Below the pieces are notes generated by a model that saw only the letters and a program-made list of their open reading frames with translations, was not told where the DNA came from and searched no databases. From the NCBI GenBank assembly GCA_050249455.1, contig JBFWQM010000130.1:1-15141 (forward strand): DNA of 15,141 nucleotides. Direction: 5' to 3'. Made by a program: the position numbers and the translations under genes. Positions 6,581 through 14,136 of the stretch are shown piece by piece. Origin of the DNA: JBFWQM01 sp050249455. GTDB taxonomy: Bacteria; Pseudomonadota; Alphaproteobacteria; MPNO01; VGEU01. How positions within the stretch are numbered: the first letter of the stretch is position 1; every line of letters begins with the position of its first letter.

Positions 6581-7663
6581 ATGCGCGTAGCAGTGGTCGG
6601 AGCGGGAGCGATCGGCGGCATGGTCGGCGGCAAGCTGGCGCTGTCGGGTTGCGACGTCACCCTCATCGCGCGCGGCGCCCACCTGGCCGCCCTGCAGCGC
6701 GACGGACTGCACCTGGAGATGACGCCGGCGGATGGCGGCAAGCTGCACGTGCCGTCGATCGCCGCGACCGACGACATCGCCGCCGCCGGCCCGCATGACG
6801 TGGTGATCCTGGCGCTGAAGGCACACCAGATCGCCGCGGTGGCGCGGGCGATGCCGGCGCTCTACGGCCCGGAGACGGTCGTGCTGACCATGCAGAACGG
6901 CATCCCCTGGTGGTATTTCCAGCGCCACGGCGGGCCGTTCGACGGCCGCCGGCTCGACTGCCTGGACCCTGACGGCCTGCTGACGGTCAACATCCCGGCG
7001 CAGCGCATCATCGGCTGCATCGCCTATCCGGCAGCGACGATCGCGGCGCCCGGCGTTATCCGCCAGGTCGAGGGCAACCGGTTCCCGGTCGGCGAGCTCG
7101 ACGGCAGCGATTCGCCGCGGGTGCGCCAGGTGTCCGCGATGCTGGAGGGCGCCGGCTTCAAGTCGCGGGTCCTGACCGACATCCGCTCCGAGATCTGGCT
7201 CAAGGCGTGGGGCAACCTGGCGTTCAACCCGATCAGCGCCATGACCCATGCGACGCTGGAGGACATGTGCCGCTTCGCCCCCACCCGCACCCTCGCCCAG
7301 ATGATGATGGAGGAGGCGCAGGCGGTGGCGACCAAGCTCGGCATCACCTTCCGGGTCGGGATCGACCGGCGCATCGCCGGCGCCGAAGCGGTGGGCGCGC
7401 ACAAGACCTCGATGTTGCAGGACGTCGAGTCGGGCCGCGAGCTGGAGACCGAGGCGCTGGTCGGCGCGGTGGCCGAGCTGGCCCGGCTGACCGACACCCG
7501 CACCCCCCACATCGACGCGGTGCTGGCGTGCACGCGGCTCCTGGGCGAGACTTTGCGGCGCAGCGGCGGGACCGTGCAGCTCGCGGCGTCGCCGCCGGCG
7601 GCGGCGGCGCGGAGCGCCAAGCCGGCGGGCGAGGCGCCCGCCACCTGCCCGATGCACCGATAA
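6581..7663 (+). CDS. Ketopantoate reductase (PanE/ApbA) family oxidoreductase
   Basis: A 360-residue cytoplasmic protein. The N-terminal Rossmann fold begins VVGAGAIGG (residues 5-13), the NADP-binding GxGxxG of ketopantoate reductases. The family lysine near the cofactor is in LALKAHQ (Lys80), and QNGIPWW (105-111) is a conserved loop. Lys208, in WLKAWGNLAFNP, matches the catalytic lysine that opens the C-terminal helical domain; the conserved HKTSMLQD stretch follows at 274-281. The last 30 residues are a low-complexity Ala/Pro tail. These proteins reduce 2-dehydropantoate to pantoate, or related 2-oxo/2-hydroxy acids. Its placement 66 bases before malate synthase G, away from other pantothenate genes, makes a catabolic 2-oxo acid role at least as likely as vitamin synthesis; this is an inference, so no symbol is given. 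Confidence 0.85.
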   Translation: MRVAVVGAGAIGGMVGGKLALSGCDVTLIARGAHLAALQRDGLHLEMTPADGGKLHVPSIAATDDIAAAGPHDVVILALKAHQIAAVARAMPALYGPETVVLTMQNGIPWWYFQRHGGPFDGRRLDCLDPDGLLTVNIPAQRIIGCIAYPAATIAAPGVIRQVEGNRFPVGELDGSDSPRVRQVSAMLEGAGFKSRVLTDIRSEIWLKAWGNLAFNPISAMTHATLEDMCRFAPTRTLAQMMMEEAQAVATKLGITFRVGIDRRIAGAEAVGAHKTSMLQDVESGRELETEALVGAVAELARLTDTRTPHIDAVLACTRLLGETLRRSGGTVQLAASPPAAAARSAKPAGEAPATCPMHR

Positions 7664-7716
7664 GGGCGACCGGCGCGAAACGCCGGCGCGAAGCGGGGAC
7701 GGCACCATCCGGGAAC

Positions 7717-7722
7717 GGAGGG
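7717..7722 (+). promoter_or_regulatory. Ribosome binding site of glcB
   Basis: GGAGGG lies 7 bases before ATG 7730. It supports independent initiation of malate synthase G after the 66-base gap from the reductase stop. Confidence 0.65.
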
Positions 7723-7729
7723 CGGGGTC

Positions 7730-9895
7730 ATGAGCAGGGTGCGACAGGGCGGCCTGGATGTCGCGGCGACGCTCCACGCCTTCATGGGCGACGAGGCGCT
7801 GCCCGGCACGGGGGTCGATGCCGACCGCTTCTGGTCCGGGTTCGAGGCGATCGTCCACGACCTTGCGCCGCTGAACCGCGACCTGCTCGACCGGCGCGAC
7901 GCGCTGCAGGCGAAGATTGACGCCTGGCACCGCGACAACCGCGCCAGGCCGGCCGACGCCTCGGCGCACGCCGCGTTCTTGCGCGAGATCGGCTACCTGG
8001 AGCCGGAGCCATCGGCCGTCGCTGCAACGACCGCCGACGTCGATCCGGAGATCGCGACGATCGCCGGGCCGCAGCTCGTGGTGCCGGTCACCAACGCGCG
8101 CTACGCGCTCAACGCCGCCAACGCACGGTGGGGCAGCCTCTACGACGCGCTCTACGGCACCGACGCGATCCCCGAAGATGACGGCGCCACCCGCGGCGGC
8201 GCCTACAACCCGGTGCGCGGCGCCCGCGTGATCGCCTTCACCCGCGACTTCCTGGACGAGGCGGCGCCGCTGGCGCAAGGGTCGCACCGCGACGTGGTCG
8301 GCTACACGGTCCGCAACCGCCGGCTGGTCGTCGCGCTTACGGCCGGCGAGAGCGCGCTCGCCCGGCCCGCGCAGTTCGCCGGCTGGCAGGGCGCGGCCGA
8401 CGCGCCGTCGTCGGTCCTGCTGGTCAACCACGGCCTGCACATCGACATCCGCATCGACCGCAGCCACCCGGTCGGCAAGGGCGATGCGGCGGGCATCAGC
8501 GACGTAATGCTGGAAGCGGCAGTGACGACGATCCAGGACCTCGAGGACTCGATCGCCGCGGTCGATGCCGAGGACAAGGTGCTGGCCTACCGCAACTGGC
8601 TCGGCCTGATGAAGGGCGACCTGTCGGCGTCGTTCGCGAAGGGCGGCGGCACGGTCGCGCGGCGGCTGAGCGCCGACCGCGCCTACGCCGCGCCGGACGG
8701 CGGCACGCTGACCCTTCCCGGCCGCAGCCTGATGCTGATCCGCAACGTCGGCATCCACATGATGACCGATGCCGTATTGGACGGCGCCGGCCGCGAGGTG
8801 CCCGAAGGCATCCTCGACGCGATGGTCACCGCGGCGATCGCGCTGCACGACGTCCGCGGCGCGCGGCGCAACAGCCGCACCGGGTCGGCCTACATCGTCA
8901 AGCCGAAGCTGCACGGCCCGGCGGAGGTCGCGTTCACCGATGCGCTGTTCGCCCGCGTCGAGGATGCGCTCGGCATGCCACGCCATACGCTCAAGATCGG
9001 CATCATGGACGAGGAGCGGCGGACCACCGTCAACCTGAAGGCCTGCATCGCCGCGGCGAAGGAACGGGTCGCGTTCATCAACACCGGCTTCCTGGACCGC
9101 ACCGGCGACGAGATCCACACCGCGATGGAAGCCGGGCCGATGATCCGCAAGGGCGACATGCGCGCCGCGCCGTGGCTCGCCGCATACGAGGACTGGAACG
9201 TCGACACCGGGCTCGCCTGCGGCCTGCCCGGACGGGCCCAGATCGGCAAGGGCATGTGGGCGATGCCCGACCGCATGGCCGACATGCTGGCGGCCAAGAT
9301 CGGCCACCCGCGCGCCGGCGCCAACACCGCCTGGGTCCCCTCGCCCACCGCCGCCACGCTGCACGCGCTGCACTACCACAAGGTCGACGTCGCCGCCCGC
9401 CAGGCCGCGCTACGCGGCCATCCGCGCGGCGGGCTCGACCGCATCCTGACGGTGCCGGTTGCCGACCGGCCGAACTGGGCGCCGGCGGACATCCAGGCCG
9501 AACTCGACAACAACGCGCAGGGGATCCTGGGCTATGTCGTGCGCTGGATCGACCAGGGCGTCGGCTGCTCCAAGGTGCCCGACATCAACGACGTCGGGCT
9601 GATGGAGGACCGCGCGACCTTGCGCATCTCCAGCCAGCACATCGCCAACTGGCTGCACCACGGCGTCTGCTCGAAGGACCAGGTGATGGCGACCCTGCAG
9701 CGCATGGCCGCGGTGGTCGATGCGCAGAACGCGGGCGACCCCGCCTACCGCCCGATGGCGCCGGACTTCGACGGCTCGGTCGCCTTCCGCGCCGCGTGCG
9801 AGCTGGTATTCGACGGCCGCGCCCAGCCCAACGGCTACACCGAGTTCATCCTCCACCGCCGCCGGCGCGAGGCGAAGGCGCACGGGCGGACCTGA
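7730..9895 (+). CDS. glcB: Malate synthase G
   Basis: A 721-residue cytoplasmic enzyme that condenses glyoxylate with acetyl-CoA to malate, feeding the TCA cycle from the glyoxylate shunt or glycolate breakdown. Length and motifs match isoform G throughout. Arg338 in LIRNVG is the glyoxylate-binding arginine. Glu428 in MDEERRTT and Asp456 in NTGFLDRTGDE are the magnesium ligands, equivalent to E427 and D455 of the E. coli enzyme. Asp627 in MEDRATLRISSQH is the catalytic base (E. coli D631). Cys613 in GVGCSKVPD matches the reactive cysteine near the active site (E. coli C617). GKGMWAMPD and WVPSPTAATLHALHYH are also intact, so the enzyme should be active. No isocitrate lyase or glycolate oxidase gene is in the window, so the glyoxylate source is not evident. 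The gene ends in a perfect hairpin with the stop codon in the loop. Confidence 0.97.
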   Translation: MSRVRQGGLDVAATLHAFMGDEALPGTGVDADRFWSGFEAIVHDLAPLNRDLLDRRDALQAKIDAWHRDNRARPADASAHAAFLREIGYLEPEPSAVAATTADVDPEIATIAGPQLVVPVTNARYALNAANARWGSLYDALYGTDAIPEDDGATRGGAYNPVRGARVIAFTRDFLDEAAPLAQGSHRDVVGYTVRNRRLVVALTAGESALARPAQFAGWQGAADAPSSVLLVNHGLHIDIRIDRSHPVGKGDAAGISDVMLEAAVTTIQDLEDSIAAVDAEDKVLAYRNWLGLMKGDLSASFAKGGGTVARRLSADRAYAAPDGGTLTLPGRSLMLIRNVGIHMMTDAVLDGAGREVPEGILDAMVTAAIALHDVRGARRNSRTGSAYIVKPKLHGPAEVAFTDALFARVEDALGMPRHTLKIGIMDEERRTTVNLKACIAAAKERVAFINTGFLDRTGDEIHTAMEAGPMIRKGDMRAAPWLAAYEDWNVDTGLACGLPGRAQIGKGMWAMPDRMADMLAAKIGHPRAGANTAWVPSPTAATLHALHYHKVDVAARQAALRGHPRGGLDRILTVPVADRPNWAPADIQAELDNNAQGILGYVVRWIDQGVGCSKVPDINDVGLMEDRATLRISSQHIANWLHHGVCSKDQVMATLQRMAAVVDAQNAGDPAYRPMAPDFDGSVAFRAACELVFDGRAQPNGYTEFILHRRRREAKAHGRT

Positions 9896-9904
9896 GGTCC
9901 GCCC
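9884..9904. terminator. Perfect hairpin spanning the glcB stop codon
   Basis: GGGCGGACC (9884-9892) and GGTCCGCCC (9896-9904) are exact 9-base complements. The 3-base loop is TGA, the stop codon of glcB. The next gene, on the opposite strand, ends at 9923, so the hairpin sits between two convergent genes and could act on transcripts from both sides. There is no T-tract. Its composition resembles dispersed GC-rich palindromes seen in alphaproteobacterial genomes; that comparison is from general knowledge and unchecked. Confidence 0.55.
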
Positions 9905-9922
9905 CTACGCTACTTCCAACCG

Positions 9923-10537
9923 CTACTTCAAGGTCGAGAACGACGCCGGGATGGCCAGCAGGTTGCGCTGGTGGACCAGGATCTCGGAGGTCGCCGGCGG
10001 CCATACCTTCTGCTTCAGCGCCTCGGCGCGCAGCTTCTGGCGCTCGCCGGCGTCGGCGTAGGCCCACACGTGCACCCACTTGTTGAGCGGCCCGACGTCG
10101 GTGTACCAGGCGCCGACCAGCGGCGAGATCTTGGTCCGCCCGTCGATCATCTCGCCCCAGCGCTGCATCACCGTCGGGATGGTGCCGGCCTTGTAGGTGT
10201 AGACGCGGAATTCGTAGATGCCGCCCAGGGTCTTCGGCGTCAGCGCCGGCGAGAACGGTGCCGGCTTCAGGATCCAGACGTCCTGGTCGACCACGTAGTC
10301 GAGGATCTTGGGCGGCCAGCCGCCGGCCTTGACGGCCTGGGCGCGGATATCCTCGCGCTGGGCGATGTCCTCGTACTGCCAGACATGGATGATCTGGTTG
10401 AGCGGCCCGACGTCGGTGTCCCAGTAGCCGACGAAGCCGGGCAGCTTGAGGCGGGACTGCAGCCCTTCCTCGAACCGCTTCCGGACCTCGGGGCCGGTGT
10501 TGGGCTGCAGGTTGTAGATGCGCATCTCGACGATCAT
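9923..10537 (-). CDS. NIPSNAP family protein, tandem domain
   Basis: A 204-residue protein made of two similar ferredoxin-like halves. TDVGPLN occurs at residues 41-47 and 146-152, each followed by HVWxY (51-55 and 156-160) and a WPP (74-76 and 179-181). The repeat period is about 105 residues. The start MIVEMRIYNL is typical of bacterial NIPSNAP proteins, small alpha-beta barrels related to the dimeric ABM/EthD fold; their functions are mostly unknown. A single-chain tandem would replace a dimer. There is no signal peptide, so it is probably cytoplasmic. GGGAG lies 7 bases before the ATG. It is the gene downstream of the Crp/Fnr regulator on the same strand, separated by 82 bases, so the two may be co-transcribed. 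Confidence 0.85.
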   Translation of the reverse strand: MIVEMRIYNLQPNTGPEVRKRFEEGLQSRLKLPGFVGYWDTDVGPLNQIIHVWQYEDIAQREDIRAQAVKAGGWPPKILDYVVDQDVWILKPAPFSPALTPKTLGGIYEFRVYTYKAGTIPTVMQRWGEMIDGRTKISPLVGAWYTDVGPLNKWVHVWAYADAGERQKLRAEALKQKVWPPATSEILVHQRNLLAIPASFSTLK

Positions 10538-10619
10538 GGAGCCGTCTCCCGTGTTCCTTTGGCGGGCTATGGCACCACGTCGCAGGCGTTCCGCAAAGCG
10601 CTTCTTTTTCGTCCGCGGC

Positions 10620-11375
10620 TTACAGGATCGGGCGCACCGACTCCTCGATCGGCTCGAAGTTCGCGAACTCGGCCAGCGCCTTCGCGTTGCGGATGGTCAG
10701 CTCGCCGTTGCGCCACGCGAACAGGCCGCGGCGGATGAGCTGCTGCAGCGTCTTGTTGGTGTGGACCAGCGACAGGCCCAGCGTGTCGGCGAGATGCTGC
10801 TGCGTCAGCGGCAGGCGCAGGCTGTTGCCGCGGTTGAGGCCGAGCTGGCGGGCGCGCTCGAACAGATGCAGGAGGACGTAGGCGACGCGTTCCGCGGCAG
10901 TGCGCCGGCCGATGCTCAAAAGATGCTCGTCCAGGAGCCGCTCCTCGCGCGCGGCGAGCCAGGTGATGTCGTAGGCGAGCTCCGGGTGCTTCTCGTAAAG
11001 CCGCCACAGGTTGTCGCGGGCGAAGACGCACAGGCTCGCCCGGGTCAGCGCCTCCGCCGTGTGCTCGGCCTTGTCCATCAGGACTGACTGCAGGCCGAGG
11101 AGATCTCCCGGCAGGGCATAGTTCAGGATCTGGCGGCGGCCGTCCGGCAGCGTCTTGAACCGGAACAGCCAGCCGGAGAACACGGTGTAGAGGTGCGGGC
11201 TGTCGATGCCCTGCAGCAGCACCGACGTGCCCGCGTCCACCACCAACTCGCCGACCTTGAAGCCGTTCATGAACGCCAGCTCCGGCTCGGAGAATGGGCG
11301 AAAGCACTTCTGCTGGCGAAGGGGACATTCCGGGCAGGCAACCTGCCGTCCGGTCATCGCTTCGGGCTTCTTCAT
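10620..11375 (-). CDS. Crp/Fnr family transcriptional regulator with four candidate Fe-S cysteines
   Basis: A 251-residue DNA-binding regulator. Residues about 30-130 are the cyclic-nucleotide-binding-like beta barrel, with LPGDLLGLQS (88-97) in the usual hairpin region. A long dimerisation helix follows at about 133-160. The C-terminal winged helix-turn-helix is at about 155-235, with the recognition helix near SLVHTNKTL (202-210). Cys14, Cys17 and Cys24 form a CX2CX6C cluster, and Cys116 in RASLCVF sits where E. coli FNR has Cys122. Together they could hold an oxygen-sensitive [4Fe-4S] cluster. FNR spacing is CX2CX5C, so this is a candidate only. The recognition helix has H/N/K where FNR has E/S/R, so its target site should differ from the FNR box. 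It is divergent from the histidine kinase at 11558. Confidence 0.9.
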   Translation of the reverse strand: MKKPEAMTGRQVACPECPLRQQKCFRPFSEPELAFMNGFKVGELVVDAGTSVLLQGIDSPHLYTVFSGWLFRFKTLPDGRRQILNYALPGDLLGLQSVLMDKAEHTAEALTRASLCVFARDNLWRLYEKHPELAYDITWLAAREERLLDEHLLSIGRRTAAERVAYVLLHLFERARQLGLNRGNSLRLPLTQQHLADTLGLSLVHTNKTLQQLIRRGLFAWRNGELTIRNAKALAEFANFEPIEESVRPIL

Positions 11376-11393
11376 CGGTTCCTGCTTGCCGCG

Positions 11394-11409
11394 TGCGGAA
11401 TGTCATATT
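11394..11409 (-). promoter_or_regulatory. Candidate shared regulatory element, copy 2
   Basis: On the minus strand this reads AATATGACATTCCGCA, 18 bases upstream of the Crp/Fnr ATG. It resembles the element at 6508-6525 before the reductase/glcB pair. Its position so near the start would suit repression or autoregulation. The adjoining TATTAA (minus strand, 11411-11416) could be a -10 box. No clear -35 is visible. Confidence 0.3.
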
Positions 11410-11557
11410 TAATAGACAGAAGGGCACGAGCGTTCCATCGTCCGCCGCGCGATTCCCTCCAGCGACTGGGTGTGGGCCCGATGACGTGCGTGTTTTTCAC
11501 TGCGCGACCGAATGCCGTTCCAGGACCGAAAATCGGCGCCATGGCCGATCGGGCGCG

Positions 11558-13051
11558 ATGACCGACTCGCCGGAGCATCCGGAGCGGATTTCGGATGGCA
11601 GCCGATGGGACGTCGAGGACGGCGTCGATGCCGGCGAGATCGGCATCTGGCGATGGGACCTGGCAACCAATCGCCTGTGGTGGTCGCGTAACCTGACGAC
11701 CATCCACCGTGCCGACCCGGCGGCGGTCACCGGCCGACTGGATGATTTCAAGCGCGACATCCACCCTGGCGACCGCGCGGCGGTGCTGGCGGCGGTCCGT
11801 CGCGCACTGGCCGAACGCATTCCCTACCGCGTGGAATACCGCCTTCCGCCCCGCGAAGGGGAGGACGAAGTCTGGCTCGAGGCGCGCGGCCGGGTCATCG
11901 CCGATGGCGATGGCTCGGTGACCGGCATGACCGGCGTCTGCCTCGACATCACCGCGCGCAAGGCGGCCGAACGCGCCGCGGAGGACTTGTCGCACCGGCA
12001 GGCGGTCCTGGCGGAGCTCGGCCAATACGCGCTGCAGACAAACGACCTCGAATCCGTGTTCGACCTGACCGTCCGCAAGTGCGCCGAGACGCTGAACGTC
12101 GAGCTGTGCAAGGTGCTGGAAGTGCTGCCCGGCGGGCGCGAGCTGATCCTGCGCGCCGGGATCGGCTGGGACGACGGGCTGGTCGGCGCGGCGCGGGTGC
12201 CCTACGAGACCGGCTCGCAGGGCGGCTATACGCTGCGAGCCGGCACGCCGGTGGTGGTCGACGACCTCGCGACCGAGACCCGTTTCCATGGCCCGGGCCT
12301 CCTGTTCGACCACGGGGTCGTCAGCGGCGTCAGCGTACTGATCGCCGGCACCGACGGACGCGCGTTCGGCGTGCTGGGCGCCCACACCCGCCATCGCCGG
12401 CGGTTCACGCAGTCCGACTGCGACTTCATGCAGTCGGTCGCCAACATCCTGGCCAGCGCTATCGCCCGCCGGCTGCATGTGCAGCGCTTCGAGCTGGCGC
12501 TGCGCGAGATGCGTCACCGCAACCGCAATTTGCTGTCGATCATCCTGGCGCTGTTCAACAGCTCGGCCCAGGGCAGCGACGACCTCGACCAGTTCAAGGC
12601 CAAGTACCAGAACCGGCTGCTGGCGCTGGGCCGCGCCCATTCGCTGATCTCGGAGGCCGGCTGGACGACCACGTCGATGCGCAGCCTCCTGACCGAGACC
12701 CTGCAGCCGATCATCGACCGCCTGACGCTCGACGGGCCGGAGGTCGAGCTCAATGCCGACACCGCCTTCTCGCTCAGCATGGTGCTGCACGAGCTCGCCA
12801 CCAACGCGGCGAAATACGGGGCGCTCTCGGCGGCCGAGGGGCGCGTCGATATCGCCTGGAACGCGACCGACGTCGATGGCCAGACCGACTATGCGCTGGC
12901 GTGGACGGAGCGCGGCGGCCCGCCGCCGGCGACCGGTGGGTCAGGCTTCGGGTCGCAGCTCATCCGGATGGTGATCGAGCACCAGCTCCAGGGAAAGGCG
13001 CAGATGGACTTCGGCCGCGACGGCCTCAGCGCGCGCTTCGCCTTCCGCTGA
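11558..13051 (+). CDS. PAS-GAF-HWE sensor histidine kinase, soluble
   Basis: A 497-residue protein without membrane segments, so a cytoplasmic sensor. Residues about 22-137 are a PAS domain with a PAC-like end (RVEYRLPPREGEDEVWLEAR, then GVCLDITARK). Residues about 145-308 are a GAF domain. The kinase is HWE/HisKA_2 type. The phosphoacceptor is probably His320 in REMRHRNRNLLS. The N-box is HELATNAAKYGALS with Asn416. The family-defining WxE is Trp449-Glu451 in LAWTERGG, and the glycine-rich GSGFGSQLI is at 461-469. All catalytic motifs are intact. ATG 11558 starts the well-structured part; the upstream in-frame extension to 11294 overlaps the divergent Crp/Fnr gene and is rejected. No strong Shine-Dalgarno is visible. 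No response regulator is adjacent. The 3' end overlaps the next gene by 26 bases on the opposite strand. Confidence 0.93.
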   Translation: MTDSPEHPERISDGSRWDVEDGVDAGEIGIWRWDLATNRLWWSRNLTTIHRADPAAVTGRLDDFKRDIHPGDRAAVLAAVRRALAERIPYRVEYRLPPREGEDEVWLEARGRVIADGDGSVTGMTGVCLDITARKAAERAAEDLSHRQAVLAELGQYALQTNDLESVFDLTVRKCAETLNVELCKVLEVLPGGRELILRAGIGWDDGLVGAARVPYETGSQGGYTLRAGTPVVVDDLATETRFHGPGLLFDHGVVSGVSVLIAGTDGRAFGVLGAHTRHRRRFTQSDCDFMQSVANILASAIARRLHVQRFELALREMRHRNRNLLSIILALFNSSAQGSDDLDQFKAKYQNRLLALGRAHSLISEAGWTTTSMRSLLTETLQPIIDRLTLDGPEVELNADTAFSLSMVLHELATNAAKYGALSAAEGRVDIAWNATDVDGQTDYALAWTERGGPPPATGGSGFGSQLIRMVIEHQLQGKAQMDFGRDGLSARFAFR

Positions 13052-14093
13052 TCCGGCGCAGGCCGGCCGCCGCCAGCAGGCCGAAGCCGAGCAGGGCGAA
13101 CGGCACCGGTTCGTCCATCGCCGTCGGGCCGTCGCCGGTCTGCAGGATTTCCGGCAGCAGGCCGCGGAACGGGTCGTCGTGGAATTCGCCGTTCTGCCAC
13201 GTCGTGCTCGACAGGTTGGCCGCCATCAGCGTGCCGTTCATCTGGCCGTTCACGTAGCTGACGGTGGCGAGCGGCGCCAGGATCGAGCCGTCGAAGCTCT
13301 GCATCGCGAGCGTCGTCGCCTCGTAGAAGTTGAACAGCACGTGGTCGACGCCGATGCCGTTGTAGAAGAACCCGAAGTTGCCGGGCGAGCCGACCGTGAT
13401 CGACGATCCCGAGACGTTGATGATCGCCGTCGAGCCCGCCGGGGCGTCGATCGTGAAGCTGCCGCTGCCGAGCACCGCGAACTGCGCATCGGTCAGGTTG
13501 AAGTAGTTGATGCCCGAGCTGGTGCCGGTGAGGTGCAGCTGGTGGCCGTAGAGTAGCGCCACCGACCCCAGCGTGCCCTGGGCGATGGCCGCCGCGCTCT
13601 GCAGGAACTGCGAGGCCGCCTGCAGGTCCGACGTCACCGAGGCGAAGTTGAGCGGCACCGGCCCGGCGCCCGTCGTCGTCGTCCCGCCGACCTGGGTCGG
13701 CGCGGTGCCAAGGGTGCCGACCTTCAGGTTGCCGGTGACGGTGGTGCCGCCGTAGTTGAGCGGAAAGCTGGCGTTGCCGCCGACCCAGGCGTCGCCGTGG
13801 ATGGTGCCGGCTTCGTAGGTCAGGTTGCCACCCACCGTGAGCGCCGGGGCGCCGTGGGTGTTGACGCCGCCCACCGCGAAGCTGCGGAACCAGGCGCTGC
13901 CGCCCACCGCCATCGCGCCTTCGCTGTCGGAGGTGTAGGGCTGCGCCGCGCTGCCGAGGTTGCCGGACAGGTAGACGTTGTAGGTGCCGGCGACGGTGGC
14001 CAGCGTGTCCATGGGAGTCGCCGCTGCCGGAACGGCAAGGAGGGACATCGCCAGTGCGGCGGCCAGGGGACGGGCGGCTCGGGGGGAACGCAT
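13026..14093 (-). CDS. Choice-of-anchor A family secreted protein with PEP-CTERM-like tail
   Basis: A 355-residue exported protein. The N-terminus has arginines, a hydrophobic core and a cleavage site near VPAAA-TP (residue 25). The body, about 30-315, is Gly/Ser/Thr/Asn-rich with repeated short GN, VGG and GT turns. It includes YNVYLSGNLGS near the start and FYNGIGVDHVLFNFYEAT later, typical of the choice-of-anchor A domain, which is a surface or matrix protein module of unknown exact role. The tail has EPVP (328-331), a hydrophobic helix (332-345) and an Arg-rich end. This is the layout of a PEP-CTERM sorting signal recognised by exosortase, but with EPVP instead of the usual VPEP. No exosortase is in the window. 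A promoter candidate lies upstream. The 3' end overlaps the kinase gene by 26 bases. Confidence 0.82.
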   Translation of the reverse strand: MRSPRAARPLAAALAMSLLAVPAAATPMDTLATVAGTYNVYLSGNLGSAAQPYTSDSEGAMAVGGSAWFRSFAVGGVNTHGAPALTVGGNLTYEAGTIHGDAWVGGNASFPLNYGGTTVTGNLKVGTLGTAPTQVGGTTTTGAGPVPLNFASVTSDLQAASQFLQSAAAIAQGTLGSVALLYGHQLHLTGTSSGINYFNLTDAQFAVLGSGSFTIDAPAGSTAIINVSGSSITVGSPGNFGFFYNGIGVDHVLFNFYEATTLAMQSFDGSILAPLATVSYVNGQMNGTLMAANLSSTTWQNGEFHDDPFRGLLPEILQTGDGPTAMDEPVPFALLGFGLLAAAGLRRISGRRSAR

Positions 14094-14136
14094 GGAACTA
14101 CTCGACTCGGGGAAAGGAAACTGCGCGCGGGATCAG

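Noticed and set aside
6491..9379. Long minus-strand open frame (962 codons) antisense to the reductase and glcB
   Set aside because: Same composition artefact; the plus strand encodes two clear enzymes with intact catalytic motifs.
10591..10610. Palindrome AAGCGCTT followed by a T-run between the NIPSNAP and Crp/Fnr genes, as a plus-strand terminator
   Set aside because: The stem is only four pairs with no loop, and no plus-strand gene ends nearby. On the minus strand, where the genes lie, the run is poly-A.
11294..11557. In-frame N-terminal extension of the histidine kinase
   Set aside because: It would overlap the 5' end of the divergent Crp/Fnr gene and encodes nothing recognisable.
11372..12790. 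Minus-strand open frame (472 codons) antisense to the histidine kinase
   Set aside because: Repetitive Ala/Arg/Gln/Asp composition and no recognisable domain, opposite a kinase with all motifs present.
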